This document shows positions 1 through 7,932 of a stretch of DNA of 37,920 nucleotides, piece by piece. The DNA is from Anaerolineae bacterium. GTDB lineage: Bacteria > Chloroflexota > Anaerolineae > Anaerolineales > Villigracilaceae. Positions within the stretch are counted from its first letter, which is position 1, and every line of letters starts with the position of its first letter. A program made the translations under genes and the position numbers. The notes under the pieces are model-generated. The model was not told the origin of the DNA. It ran no database searches and was given only the letters and a program-made list of their open reading frames with translations. The stretch covers positions 1 to 37,920 of the forward strand of contig JAFLCE010000034.1 of NCBI GenBank assembly GCA_017303655.1, written 5' to 3'.

Positions 1-206
1 TGATAGCTTTCAATGCCCACATTGATTCCATTGAAGAAAATCACCACAGGCATCGGCACGGACGTTTTATCTGCGGGGATTACGCCGCTCATCCGTTCCG
101 CGTCGCTATTGGTCGGCGCGGCTGGATAATACACCTTCAAATGCAGCACGTTATACGGCGCGCTTGCATTCGGAAGAGTGGCGGCGTGGAAGAGAGCGCG
201 GATCAT
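1..206 (-). CDS. alpha/beta hydrolase, N-terminal part (runs off left edge)
   Basis: Only the first 68 codons are in the window, starting at ATG 206. The start overlaps the stop of the preceding gene as ATGA (203-206), so the two are translationally coupled. The visible part has an N-terminal strand (VLHLKVYYPA), then a polar insert and a hydrophobic strand PVVIFFNGINVG. A strand leading into a [F/L]xNG or HG oxyanion loop is typical of dienelactone-hydrolase, chlorophyllase or PET-hydrolase-like alpha/beta hydrolases. The nucleophile elbow and the rest of the triad lie beyond the edge, so substrate class cannot be judged. It is the last visible gene of the GntR-headed unit. Confidence 0.6.
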   Translation of the reverse strand, partial: MIRALFHAATLPNASAPYNVLHLKVYYPAAPTNSDAERMSGVIPADKTSVPMPVVIFFNGINVGIESY

Positions 207-982
207 GCCGATTTCCTCAAGACATAGCCATGCACATGGCTCAACTTCTCATCCCGAAACCATTTCGCCAGTCCTGCAATCGAACCGCTGACATGGTCCG
301 TCACTTCAAGAAGGGAAACGGTCAACCCAGGTGAAGCGACTGCCTCGATCTCCAACAAATTGCCATAACGTTTTTCACGACCGCGAAAGCCGTCTTTTTC
401 CGTGAAGGTATATTCATTCGTGGTAATGGTCGTCGTTTCCATCAACTCGCCATCCGGCGACACCATAAAGCGCTCACCTTGATAACTTCCTGAAAGGCTT
501 CCTTCTGTCATAACAGGGTAACCTTCATCTTCAGGCACACCCACTCCAACAATAGTCGCGATTTCTTCATTGGCATTGAAAAATTTTCCGCCGGTGACCT
601 GTCTGTTCGGGTTGACCAGCATCGAAAACGATGTGAAGTTGTAGCCAAAGTGCGTCCATATGCCGCGCGCGGTTAGAACACCATCACGCCAAGAGAACCC
701 GCCCCCCACCACATCCTCACCGAGATAATGACGGGCTTTCCCGACGACCTTCAAGTCAAAGACAAATTCACCAACACGTTTGTTCATGATCTCAACAACG
801 GATTTTGCTTGTTCCGAGATTCCTTCGACAACTTTGACAGGTTCGCAAATTTGAATCACGCGGATCACATCTCCCTGCGGCTGGAGCTTACGGCGTTGAT
901 GAATCAAACCCGCATATTCGCCCGCAGGAGTGTAGACATATTCGCTCACAAGCCAGTCGCCGAGGAAGGAGGGAGTTGTCAC
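203..982 (-). CDS. conserved unknown, possible calycin/beta-barrel-like protein
   Basis: 259 residues starting at GTG 982, which overlaps the stop of the upstream gene as GTGA. There is no signal peptide or membrane segment. The start FLGDWLVSEYVYTPAGEY resembles the opening G-x-W strand of lipocalin/calycin-type barrels. The rest alternates short beta-like stretches with Gly and aromatic residues (GIWTHFGYNF; GSLSGSYQGERFMVSPDGEL), and the second stretch could begin a second half-barrel. I do not recognise a named family with certainty. Two neighbours (979-1887 and 2814-3269) share the G-x-W...G opening, so the three look like a set of related binding or isomerase-like barrels in one operon. 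No catalytic residues can be assigned. Confidence 0.6.
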   Translation of the reverse strand: MTTPSFLGDWLVSEYVYTPAGEYAGLIHQRRKLQPQGDVIRVIQICEPVKVVEGISEQAKSVVEIMNKRVGEFVFDLKVVGKARHYLGEDVVGGGFSWRDGVLTARGIWTHFGYNFTSFSMLVNPNRQVTGGKFFNANEEIATIVGVGVPEDEGYPVMTEGSLSGSYQGERFMVSPDGELMETTTITTNEYTFTEKDGFRGREKRYGNLLEIEAVASPGLTVSLLEVTDHVSGSIAGLAKWFRDEKLSHVHGYVLRKSA

Positions 983-1887
983 GCTTTTTCAAACTCCATC
1001 ACACCAAACTGCGAGCCAACTCGTTGCCCGCCACGATACCAATGTTGAACAACGGCTTTGCAGGTACCGTCGAGCGTCACCACTTCTCGCCGCCAGCAAC
1101 GCAGATGTGCTTCACGGTGATAGAACTGTCCGCTTAGGGCACGTCCGCCGCTGAGAGAATAACTACCAACAATTTCCGAGTCATCCGTTGCCCACGCCTG
1201 CCATTGATTCGTAACCAGCGACATCTTGCGGACTTCGGGTCCGAACGTGCCGCCTTCGATGCGAAGTCCGATCATGCCTTCCTTGATCGGAGTGATGGTC
1301 TCTTCATATAATTTCTTGCCAAGTTGATTACGTGCCCCGTCCAGCGCTGAGAGTTCGCCACTCCAACGCCCAGGTCGGTGAAGCAAAATCTCGCCGCGCC
1401 CTGAGGTGGGGTCATCGTGCAGGTCGTAGTGCGTGCCGCTGACCACGGTTGGCTGTGGGACGGGTGTATCTTCGGGCACGCGGTCATTTTGACCAACGAC
1501 GATGTACATCATATGCTCACCGCGCGACATCTGCGCAAGCGAGAGTTGTAAATTTCCATCCACGATCATCAAGAAGAAACGCTGGCTCAACCCAAGTGCC
1601 GACCAATAGGCATTGGCATCCACAAGATTCTCGCTGAGCGTTTCTGCATAGCCAATGTTGGCGGGACCTTCATACAAACGGTGATCATCTTTTTGCTGGA
1701 TGAAGTAATGTCCGCTATGTTTGAAAGGACCCACGAACGACACGTCAATACGGACACGCCCTTCGGGCAGTGACTGCACATTGCGATAGTCCGAGCCGTT
1801 GCCGAGGAAACAGCCTTTGCTGTCAAACACTTCGGCATTACCTGCCCAGCGTCCGATACCTTGCTTGAATTGGATGGGTTGATTCAT
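979..1887 (-). CDS. conserved unknown, two-repeat calycin-like protein
   Basis: 302 residues from ATG 1887. A longer frame would start at 2067 but overlaps the upstream gene by 160 bp, so the internal start is preferred. Two halves are visible: GIGRWAGNAEVFDSKGCFLG near residue 10, and RPGRWSGELSALDGARNQLG near residue 165. Both have the G-[R]-W-[A/S]-G plus D-x-x-G pattern, which suggests a duplicated beta-barrel of the calycin type, perhaps related to the DUF3598 group. No signal peptide is seen. It is coupled to the next gene by a GTGA overlap. Function is unknown; ligand binding is a guess from the fold-like pattern only. Confidence 0.6.
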   Translation of the reverse strand: MNQPIQFKQGIGRWAGNAEVFDSKGCFLGNGSDYRNVQSLPEGRVRIDVSFVGPFKHSGHYFIQQKDDHRLYEGPANIGYAETLSENLVDANAYWSALGLSQRFFLMIVDGNLQLSLAQMSRGEHMMYIVVGQNDRVPEDTPVPQPTVVSGTHYDLHDDPTSGRGEILLHRPGRWSGELSALDGARNQLGKKLYEETITPIKEGMIGLRIEGGTFGPEVRKMSLVTNQWQAWATDDSEIVGSYSLSGGRALSGQFYHREAHLRCWRREVVTLDGTCKAVVQHWYRGGQRVGSQFGVMEFEKA

Positions 1888-1909
1888 AGTAATTGGTAAT
1901 TGGAGATTA
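1888..1909. repeat. heptad-periodic intergenic tract
   Basis: AGTAATT-GGTAATT-GGAGATT: three 7-nt units sharing the RGTxATT/GGTAATT theme. They fill the gap between DUF3891 and the next gene and include the DUF3891 stop codon. One of about eleven such tracts in the window. Confidence 0.6.
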
Positions 1910-2722
1910 TCCGCGCACCAGTTTGTAGGCTTGCATCTCTTTGGGCGTGTTATCAAAAATGGATTTGAAGTCTGCGCCTTGAGGCTGAGCGGTGATGTAA
2001 CGTCCTTCGACAGAGACTTCGAGCGAGTCGTCTTCAAAGACCCAGGGAGACAAGGCATACGAGCCATCTTCTTGCGGGGTGATGCTCACGGTGTGATCTG
2101 TTCCTTTGCCATCGGGCACGTTGAGGAATTTGCCTTCCTTGCGTCCTTCGGTGTGTGTGGTGTGGAAGTACAATGCCAAGGTATCGAAGAACTGCAAGAG
2201 TTTGTAGTTATTGAACAAGGCTTTCTCTTCGATCCAAGCCTGGGATGTCGAATCAGTTCCGAGGTCCGCTTTGAGGCGGGCTTGACGAGTCAGTTCATCC
2301 GCGAGCATCGCATCCGCAGCGGCTTTGTGCTCCGCTGAAATCTTGTCGATGAAAATAAAATCTGAAAGACCATAGCGCCCGTTGAACAAGCCGTAGGTGT
2401 GCATGGACGAAAGCAAGCCGCAATAGGCATGATGTTTTTCGTTGAACTCGGGCGAACCTTTGCTGGTTTGAATAAGATATTGAATAGGTGTTTGCGTGAG
2501 ATGATGGGGCAAGCCCGTGGTCGGCGATTGTTCACGCAACGCGTCGATGGGAGCCCAGCCTTCGTCGTGATGCTCGACGATGTAGATGACGAGATCGCGC
2601 GGCGTGGGGTGAGCAAAGTCCGCGTTGCCGAACGCGCGCGCCAGTTGTCCGCAGGTACGGGTATGGTCGGGCTGTTCGATGGCGAAGTTGGGTTTGTCTT
2701 CGTTAGTAGTTTGAATAATCAT
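1907..2722 (-). CDS. DUF3891 family protein
   Basis: 271 residues from ATG 2722, preceded by GGAG at a good distance; the longer frame to 2755 lacks such support. The N-terminus reads IEQPDHTRTCGQLARAFGN, followed by IVEHHDEGW near residues 50-58 and a TGLP/H run. The QPDH-x5-Q/G-x-LA opening and the H-x-D-G-W motif match DUF3891 as I recall it, an all-helical family with HD-domain-like clustered His/Asp residues but no defined reaction. The C-terminal third is beta-rich with repeated acidic residues. It lies between calycin-like genes in the GntR unit. A metal-dependent hydrolase role is conceivable but not shown. Confidence 0.75.
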   Translation of the reverse strand: MIIQTTNEDKPNFAIEQPDHTRTCGQLARAFGNADFAHPTPRDLVIYIVEHHDEGWAPIDALREQSPTTGLPHHLTQTPIQYLIQTSKGSPEFNEKHHAYCGLLSSMHTYGLFNGRYGLSDFIFIDKISAEHKAAADAMLADELTRQARLKADLGTDSTSQAWIEEKALFNNYKLLQFFDTLALYFHTTHTEGRKEGKFLNVPDGKGTDHTVSITPQEDGSYALSPWVFEDDSLEVSVEGRYITAQPQGADFKSIFDNTPKEMQAYKLVRG

Positions 2723-2753
2723 CGTAACTCCATAACTAACCGCTAAGCACGCC

Positions 2754-2802
2754 AAGAGCGCGAAGAAGATCTTTGTTTTTTCTTTGCGACCTTCGCGCTC
2801 TT
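2754..2802. repeat. intercistronic inverted repeat
   Basis: Perfect 12-bp arms AAGAGCGCGAAG (2754-2765) and CTTCGCGCTCTT (2791-2802) around a T-rich 25-nt loop, between DUF3891 and the gene at 2814-3269. It could be a transcript-stabilising hairpin or a copy of a dispersed palindrome; it resembles the larger repeat at 17947-18024 in layout. Confidence 0.65.
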
Positions 2803-2813
2803 CGCGGTGAAAT

Positions 2814-3269
2814 TTACGGTTGCTGAATTCTCACGAAATCCTGGATCTGAAAAATATGCGTCTTGCCTTCGCGCAGTTTGTGCGTGATGATGCGGCGATT
2901 GTTCGGGTCAATAAAATAATGATTGTTGTGAACGAGGGTTTTGGAAATATTGCTATCGATGGTGAAGACGTAGTTATATGGCGTGAGTTCGGAGCCGTGC
3001 AGGCTGAGTTGTTCGCTGGTCGCCCAGCAGTATTTCCCGTCGGTGGAGATGTCTGAGTGAAAGACGGTTTTGCCCACTTCGTACAGGTTTTCAAAGTCTT
3101 CCATCAAGTGCCAACTCTTGCCGATCTCATTCCAGTACACATCCATGTGGACGGCAGCGGATTCGATGAAGTCACCTTTGGGGCTGAAGGTTTTGCACAA
3201 GCCTTCCCATCGTCCCATGAAGCATTGATAGGGAATGGTTGATTTTGGGTCGCCGTATGTCTTCGTCAT
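2814..3269 (-). CDS. small calycin-like unknown (DUF3598-like pattern)
   Basis: 151 residues from ATG 3269, preceded by GGAGATTAAC. The longer frame to 3338 would overlap the regulator. Near residue 18 it reads FMGRWEGLCKTFSPKGD, then regular beta-like stretches (YWNEIGKSWHLMEDFEN; YNYVFTIDSN; HNNHYFIDPNNRRI). The G-x-W-x-G-x8-PxG opening is what I remember of DUF3598 and other calycin-like barrels. Its length fits a single barrel. The start lies one base past the stop of the GntR gene, so regulator and barrel protein are expected to be co-expressed. Ligand unknown. Confidence 0.6.
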   Translation of the reverse strand: MTKTYGDPKSTIPYQCFMGRWEGLCKTFSPKGDFIESAAVHMDVYWNEIGKSWHLMEDFENLYEVGKTVFHSDISTDGKYCWATSEQLSLHGSELTPYNYVFTIDSNISKTLVHNNHYFIDPNNRRIITHKLREGKTHIFQIQDFVRIQQP

Positions 3270-3270
3270 G

Positions 3271-3996
3271 TTAATCTCCAATTTGATATTTGAATCGGTC
3301 GCCGCGATATCGCGCCTGCAAAAATTCCAACGGTTCACCAGCCGCGCTCAACACTACGCGCTGGATCATCAGCACGGGCGAACCCTGAGAAAGGTGAAGC
3401 AGCTTCACGTCGAGGTCTGAGGCGGCGACGGCTTCGATGGAACGAGTCGCATGGGATGTCGCCATCTGCGGGATGTGAGCAATGTAGTTGAGCGATCCTC
3501 CATCCAACAACGCTGCCTCATCGATCTGACCTGCAACGGCTTCAGGTAAATACGCCGTGTGATGCCCGATGGCTTCATCTGCTGCAAGGCGCAAGCGGCG
3601 AATGCGATAGACACGAGTCTTGTGCGGCAACTTCAAACTCGCTGCGACTTCTTTATTGGCTTCGACAAATCCTTTTTCAATGACCTGCCAGCCTGGCTTG
3701 ATGCCTTTCTCGGTCATGAACTCGGTCAGGCTTTTGCGTTCTTCAGGGCTGTGAGTCATCTTGGGCGGCGCGACGAAGGTGCCGCGTCCGCGCTCGCGAA
3801 TGAGTAAGCCTTCATAGACAAGGTCACTCAACGCCTGACGCACCGTAATACGGCTCAGACCGAACGAGTTCTGCATTTCCTGCTCGGAGGGAATGAGATC
3901 GTTCGGCTTCCACTCACCCGACTCGATCTTCTCGAGCAGGTGCTGTTTGAGCTGGTAGTGGAGCGGGAGGGGTGAACTTCGGTCAACTTTTAGCAT
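3271..3996 (-). CDS. GntR-family (HutC/UTRA) transcriptional regulator
   Basis: 241 residues. Residues 1-75 form the GntR winged helix: PLHYQLKQHLLEKIESGEW, then SEQEMQNSFGLSRITVRQAL and the wing GLLIRERGRGTFV. Residues 90-241 fit the UTRA ligand-binding domain, with the RIRRLRLAADEAIGHHTAYLPE strand-helix and the closing ARYRGDRFKYQ. Such proteins are usually repressors released by a pathway metabolite. Its promoter region carries an 18-bp palindrome (4019-4036) just downstream of a -10 box, implying autoregulation. The same palindrome occurs at two other promoters in the window, so this gene is the likely master regulator of the catabolic locus. Confidence 0.93.
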   Translation of the reverse strand: MLKVDRSSPLPLHYQLKQHLLEKIESGEWKPNDLIPSEQEMQNSFGLSRITVRQALSDLVYEGLLIRERGRGTFVAPPKMTHSPEERKSLTEFMTEKGIKPGWQVIEKGFVEANKEVAASLKLPHKTRVYRIRRLRLAADEAIGHHTAYLPEAVAGQIDEAALLDGGSLNYIAHIPQMATSHATRSIEAVAASDLDVKLLHLSQGSPVLMIQRVVLSAAGEPLEFLQARYRGDRFKYQIGD

Positions 3997-4018
3997 GGGT
4001 ACCTGATTTCAGGGTAAA

Positions 4019-4036
4019 TGTTATAACATTATAACA
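4019..4036. promoter_or_regulatory. GntR operator O1 (upstream of gntR)
   Basis: TGTTATAACATTATAACA: perfect 8-bp arms around a 2-bp centre, 23 bp upstream of the regulator start. It lies immediately downstream of the predicted -10 box, where bound repressor would block initiation. It recurs at 10872-10889 and 20578-20595. Assignment to this GntR protein is inference from proximity and recurrence. Confidence 0.85.
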
Positions 4037-4065
4037 ATAATACCTATTTGCCGATTTAGTGTCAA
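4037..4065 (-). promoter_or_regulatory. sigma70-type promoter of the gntR unit
   Basis: On the minus strand TTGACA (4060-4065), a 17-nt spacer and TATTAT (4037-4042). A second TATAAT lies inside the operator. The operator starts right after the -10 box, consistent with autorepression. Confidence 0.75.
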
Positions 4066-4087
4066 GTGTCAGGTTTTTGGGTGTCAG
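4059..4087. repeat. heptad-periodic tract (GTGTCAR)
   Basis: GTGTCAA-GTGTCAG-GTTTTTG-GGTGTCAG: units repeating every 7-8 nt. It fills the gap between the PCC-domain gene stop and the regulator promoter, and its first unit overlaps the -35 box. Confidence 0.55.
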
Positions 4088-4088
4088 A

Positions 4089-4559
4089 TTAAAAAGCGGG
4101 GAGATCCCAAAGTTTCAGACTTGTCCCCTTGTGCATGGCGCGTTGGACGGGAATGCCGTCGTACGCTGTTAGCGTGAACTCAACCGCAAAGGCTTTTGCC
4201 CTGGAGGCATGTCCGCCGATCACGACCACGCCCGCATCGTTGGCTTCTTCATCTTGATACGACAAGGTCAGGTGTAGATGGACATACGGCTCACCATCCA
4301 GCATGGAAATAGTGCCATGCCCTGCAATGATTTCCAATGAACGGAAGAAGAACAAGGATGGGTTTCGCTCACGGGTTTGGAAGTTGTACTCGCTCAACTC
4401 CACACTGGTGATGCCGCCCAGCAATTCAAAGGTTGCAGCCTGGATATTTTCTTTCTTTGCTATATTCGCGAAAGCATCGTGAATATATTCTTCATCGGTG
4501 ATCGTGCCCATGAAAACACGCGTTGCCTTGGTGTTGACTTGTGCAAGTGAAATACTCAT
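4089..4559 (-). CDS. PCC/DUF296 domain protein
   Basis: 156 residues, single domain. The opening (TKATRVFMGTITDEEYIHDAFANIAKK) is followed by ATFELLGGITSVEL, then the conserved PYVHLHLTLS strand and GGHASRA loop. This LHxH-like plus G-G-H pattern is typical of the PCC domain (plant and prokaryote conserved, DUF296), a trimeric fold with a histidine cluster. The bacterial single-domain members lack the AT-hook of plant proteins and their role is unsettled. The start shares one base with the upstream stop (TAATG), so it is coupled to the DinB-like gene. It is the last gene of unit A. Confidence 0.85.
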   Translation of the reverse strand: MSISLAQVNTKATRVFMGTITDEEYIHDAFANIAKKENIQAATFELLGGITSVELSEYNFQTRERNPSLFFFRSLEIIAGHGTISMLDGEPYVHLHLTLSYQDEEANDAGVVVIGGHASRAKAFAVEFTLTAYDGIPVQRAMHKGTSLKLWDLPAF

Positions 4560-5098
4560 TATTTATTCCTCCGCTCCCACATCGATCGGATCGCCAGCAT
4601 TTCGCCCGTGTGACGAATGCCGTCGCTGAGACAGATCTTGACCCACTCGTAGTAACTGCGTTGTGGGTCGCCGCCTGGGGCTTTTTCGCTGAGTTGCTCA
4701 GGAGCCAAACCGTTGACGACTTCAGTCAACGCAGAAAGTGTATCGTTGAAATAGTTAAGCATGTCTTCGCGCGGCATGACAGGCACTGCTAGCATTTCTT
4801 CCACGCTGTAGCCAATCAGCACGCCCAAGCCGCGAATGCCTTTGCCGCGCGGGTCGTAGACTGTTTTATCCATCCAGCCGTTGACGAACCACTGCTCATC
4901 GTCAATGGGTTTGTTTTGAATGCGCATGACCACCATCATATCCATGATGCGGCTGATATGCCACATGGTGACAGCGATATGATTCGCTTCGGGATCGGGC
5001 TGGAAGGTGAGCGCAGCATCAGGCAAGTCTTTGAAGACAAAGTCTATGCCGTCTTTGTACGATTGAAGGAGGTCAAGGAGGATATCTTTTGAGTTCAT
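4559..5098 (-). CDS. DinB-like four-helix protein
   Basis: 179 residues. It looks all-helical, with MNSKDILLDLLQSYKDGIDFVFKDL at the start, MWHISRIMDMM near residue 50 and DGIRHTGEMLAIRSMWE at the end. A helix-borne His near residue 48 and a C-terminal H-x-G-E match the DinB/YfiT metal-binding four-helix bundle (DUF664-like); these proteins include thiol-dependent transferases and mycothiol-dependent isomerases. A maleylpyruvate-isomerase-like role would fit an aromatic or maleate-type pathway, but no direct evidence identifies substrate or cofactor. It lies 6 bp after the aldolase gene's upstream boundary and is coupled to the PCC gene. Confidence 0.75.
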   Translation of the reverse strand: MNSKDILLDLLQSYKDGIDFVFKDLPDAALTFQPDPEANHIAVTMWHISRIMDMMVVMRIQNKPIDDEQWFVNGWMDKTVYDPRGKGIRGLGVLIGYSVEEMLAVPVMPREDMLNYFNDTLSALTEVVNGLAPEQLSEKAPGGDPQRSYYEWVKICLSDGIRHTGEMLAIRSMWERRNK

Positions 5099-5104
5099 GA
5101 TTGG

Positions 5105-5863
5105 TTACCTTATCAACGTCTTCGCGCCGTTCATGATGAGGACTTGAGCGATACCAAGAATCACCGTTGCGCCGCGTGTGATCATTTTGTCCGCGTCGTC
5201 TTTTACACCTGCGGTGATTCCTGCGGCGACGCCTGCTCTTTTGCAAACAGCGAACACTTTATCAATCATCTCTTGTACTTCAGGGTGATTGGGTCCATCG
5301 GGGAAGCCCATGTTGAGCGAAAGATCACGCGGACCGATGACGACGGCATCTACGTGAGGTTGGGAGATCATGGCTTCAAAGTCATCAAGCAAGGCAGGGT
5401 CTTCGAATTGCGGGATGACCATGGTCTGTTCGTTGGCGAATTCGATGTATTTTTCCGCTCCCCCACTGTATGCCATGTATTTGGACGCCCGCGAAATGCC
5501 CACGCCTCTTTTTCCGACGGGTGGATATTTCACTGCGTCGACAAGCATTTTCACCTCTGACGCATTTCGCAAGTCGGGCATCATCACGCCCATCATGCCC
5601 GCGTCAAGATATTGCAAGACGATCTTCGGGTCTTTGGGTCCGATGCGCACGATCGGAGTCATGCCCGTCAACTCGCAAGCGCGGATGACGTTGACAGCCA
5701 TGTCGGGGTGAATCAGTCCATGTTCGGCGTCGAGCATGTAGTAGTCGAAGCCAGTCAAGCCGAAGAGCTCCGCGAGCTGCGGATCGGTCGAGGTGGAGAT
5801 CACGCCAAAGGCGGGCTGACCCGCTTTGAGTTTAAGTTTGAGGCGGTTTTCTTGGATGAACAT
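5105..5863 (-). CDS. HpcH/HpaI family class II aldolase
   Basis: 252 residues, the usual length for the family. LDAEHG (D45, E47, H48) carries the catalytic His pair region; AGMMGVMMPDL near residue 88 is the phosphate/carboxylate loop; KRGVGISRASKY carries the substrate Arg region; IPQFED supplies the metal Glu and GPRDLSLNMG closes the active site. Relatives cleave 2-keto-4-hydroxy acids to pyruvate or glyoxylate plus an aldehyde using Mg or Mn (for example HpaI or 2-dehydro-3-deoxyglucarate aldolase). In this operon it probably performs the carbon-carbon cleavage that feeds central metabolism. The precise substrate cannot be read from sequence. No strong ribosome-binding site precedes the start; a heptad repeat fills the upstream gap. 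Confidence 0.9.
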   Translation of the reverse strand: MFIQENRLKLKLKAGQPAFGVISTSTDPQLAELFGLTGFDYYMLDAEHGLIHPDMAVNVIRACELTGMTPIVRIGPKDPKIVLQYLDAGMMGVMMPDLRNASEVKMLVDAVKYPPVGKRGVGISRASKYMAYSGGAEKYIEFANEQTMVIPQFEDPALLDDFEAMISQPHVDAVVIGPRDLSLNMGFPDGPNHPEVQEMIDKVFAVCKRAGVAAGITAGVKDDADKMITRGATVILGIAQVLIMNGAKTLIR

Positions 5864-5864
5864 G

Positions 5865-5905
5865 TTGGTAATTGGTTGATTGGTAAATTGGTGATTAGTG
5901 GTTTA
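5865..5905. repeat. heptad-periodic intergenic tract
   Basis: TTGGTAA / TTGGTTGA / TTGGTAA / ATTGGTG / ATTAGTG units fill the gap between the CoA-transferase stop and the aldolase start, apparently displacing a normal ribosome-binding site. Confidence 0.6.
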
Positions 5906-5908
5906 TCG

Positions 5909-7102
5909 TCAAATAATCCCGTTTTCTTGCAAGGCTTTCAAATCTTCAGCCGTCAAGCCAATGGAAGCATAGACTTCATTATTGTGTTGACCGAGCGTGG
6001 GCGGAGGCGAGTAGGTGTCTTCGTAGGTGTCAGATAATTTTACAGGGTTACCGGGCATCTTGGCTTTTCCGCCAAGCGGATGTTCGACATCTACAACCAT
6101 ATTGCGTGAAAGAACTTGTGGATCGCGCAAGGCTTGCGAAATATCATTGACAGGTGCGCATGGAATGCGCTTGGCTTGTAATTTTTCAAGCCAATATGTT
6201 TTTGTATTTGTACTGAATATCTGATTGATGCGACGATTGATCTCGATCTGATTCTTCCAACGACCAGGCTGACCTTGGTTCTCTTCGGTGTTGAGTTCAG
6301 GCGTGTCGATCACCTCCATCAGTGCCGCCCAAAAATTATCGGTGATGACGGCGATGATGATATAGCCGTCAGAACATTGGAAGGTGTCGTAAGGGACATG
6401 CACAAAATGTCCATTGCCCAGTTTGTCTGGAATTTCGCCAGAGAGGAAGTGCATGGTCGCCATGTAGTTGAGCAGACTGATCTGCGCGTCGAGCATGGAG
6501 ATGTCCACGTGCTGTCCACGCCCCGTGGTGTGACGTGCCTGCAATGCAGCAAGCACACCGATGACGCCCATGAGTCCACCGCCGAGGTCACCGATGGGAA
6601 TGCCCGAACGTGTGGGCGGGTTATCGGGCTGACCTGTGATACTCATGCCGCCACCCATCGCTTGCGCGACCATGTCGAAGGCAGTCCGGTCTTTGTTGGG
6701 TCCCGTTTCGCCAAAGCCTGTGACCGTGCAAGTGATGATGCGCGGATTGATCTTGGACAGATGATCGTAATCGATTTTTAGGCGCGTCGTTACTCCTGCG
6801 CTGAAATTGCTCAAAACGATGTCGGCGGTCTTTACCAGTTCATAAAAGACCTGCAAGCCTTTTTCCGATTTGAGGTCGAGGGTGATGCTTTTCTTATTGC
6901 GGTTGAGCGTCATGTAATAAGCGCCGAAACCATTGAGACTGTTCTTCGGGTCTTTTTCCAACAGTCGGCGTGTGCCTTCGCCCGTAACAGGCGGCTCCAC
7001 TTTAATGCTTTCCGCGCCGAGGTCAGCGAGGATCATGCCTGCGTAGGGTCCGCTGAGCATGTGAGTGAGATCGAGAATTCGAATTCCTTGGAGGGCTTTC
7101 AT
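5909..7102 (-). CDS. family III CoA-transferase (CaiB/BaiF)
   Basis: 397 residues, standard length. MKALQGIRILDLTHMLSGPYAGMILADLGAE is the classic opening; LNRNKKSITLDLKS the second signature; AFDMVAQAMGGGMSITG contains D143, the predicted catalytic Asp that forms the acyl anhydride. GDLGGGLMGVIGVLAAL and the C-terminal LGQHNNEV block are also present. It would transfer CoA between carboxylic acids, probably activating a dicarboxylic intermediate for the aldolase or beta-oxidation-like steps. It sits between a membrane protein and the HpcH aldolase in unit A. The donor and acceptor acids are unknown. Confidence 0.93.
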   Translation of the reverse strand: MKALQGIRILDLTHMLSGPYAGMILADLGAESIKVEPPVTGEGTRRLLEKDPKNSLNGFGAYYMTLNRNKKSITLDLKSEKGLQVFYELVKTADIVLSNFSAGVTTRLKIDYDHLSKINPRIITCTVTGFGETGPNKDRTAFDMVAQAMGGGMSITGQPDNPPTRSGIPIGDLGGGLMGVIGVLAALQARHTTGRGQHVDISMLDAQISLLNYMATMHFLSGEIPDKLGNGHFVHVPYDTFQCSDGYIIIAVITDNFWAALMEVIDTPELNTEENQGQPGRWKNQIEINRRINQIFSTNTKTYWLEKLQAKRIPCAPVNDISQALRDPQVLSRNMVVDVEHPLGGKAKMPGNPVKLSDTYEDTYSPPPTLGQHNNEVYASIGLTAEDLKALQENGII

Positions 7103-7133
7103 GGGCGTATGTTGAGGTTCCTTGTGGTGTAAG

Positions 7134-7183
7134 TTATTGGTAAATAGTAATTGGAGATTGGTAATTACCAGTTACTAATCACT
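7134..7183. repeat. heptad-periodic tract with internal palindrome
   Basis: ATTGGTA-AATAGTA-ATTGGAG-ATTGGTA-ATTACCA-GTTACTA-ATCACT: seven 7-nt units that also fold on the GGTAATTACC palindrome. It reaches into the stop codon of the gene at 7175-7903, so the repeat has replaced that gene's end. Confidence 0.65.
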
Positions 7184-7903
7184 CCACGCAGGGAAACGCA
7201 TACGATAGGTCATATACATCAACCCTGCGGTTTGTAAAAGCAAAAAGATCATCGCATTGCCGAAAACGGCAAGATACGAAAGCGTGAAAATCAAATTTGG
7301 GATATGACCGAATAAAACTTTCTTCAGATTCCATTCAGGGATATTGTGCTCGGGTGCGACGTGAATATCCCAGTATTGGCTTTGCCATAATCCTTTGAAG
7401 GTGCCAACGATGAGGAAGGTCACCAGCGCGGTCAGCCAGACATTGCCGATGAATTTCTCGGTCACAGCCCAAGCCGAGAGAAAAACTTGACCTTCGCCCA
7501 AGCCCCAAAACAAGCCGAAGAACAAAACCTGCGGCATGTATAGTTCACGTCCATGCGTAAGGGTACCGCGGGGCCAGAGATAGAAATAAGCGAAGTAGAT
7601 CACGGCTATACACAAGAAAGTAAAAAGCCACCAGTAAAGATTTGAAACTTGTTCGCTTGTCGCAATCGGTTTCCTGATTAGTGTAGGCAGAACACCTGTC
7701 AGAATGCTGAGGATGAATCCGCTCGTGAAGTAGATGCCGCCGCGAATCCATGCCAGGTGCGGACTGTAGCTAGTGACTGTCCGCTTTTGGGCATGCAGGG
7801 TGATGGACAGAAATAAAAGTAAGCCGACCAACGCAAATAGGAAATAATCCATTGCGGAGTTGGTGAAGGACCAGAAGGGAGAGAAGATGGGAGTAGTAGG
7901 CAT
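7175..7903 (-). CDS. polytopic membrane protein of unknown family
   Basis: 242 residues with about six hydrophobic segments, for example YFLFALVGLLLFLSI near 20-35, GIYFTSGFILSILTGVL near 56-72, WWLFTFLCIAVIYFAYFYLW near 91-110, and further ones near 125, 155 and 215. Charged or His residues lie in the loops (HGRELYMPQ; IHVAPEHNIPEWN). I do not recognise the family. The start at 7903 has no clear ribosome-binding site; M18 (7852) is an alternative. It is one of three small unrelated-looking membrane proteins in unit A, so a membrane-bound step or a transport role for the substrate is plausible. Confidence 0.6.
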   Translation of the reverse strand: MPTTPIFSPFWSFTNSAMDYFLFALVGLLLFLSITLHAQKRTVTSYSPHLAWIRGGIYFTSGFILSILTGVLPTLIRKPIATSEQVSNLYWWLFTFLCIAVIYFAYFYLWPRGTLTHGRELYMPQVLFFGLFWGLGEGQVFLSAWAVTEKFIGNVWLTALVTFLIVGTFKGLWQSQYWDIHVAPEHNIPEWNLKKVLFGHIPNLIFTLSYLAVFGNAMIFLLLQTAGLMYMTYRMRFPAWSD

Positions 7904-7932
7904 AAATGAGGCAGTTGAACATCAAGACAACA

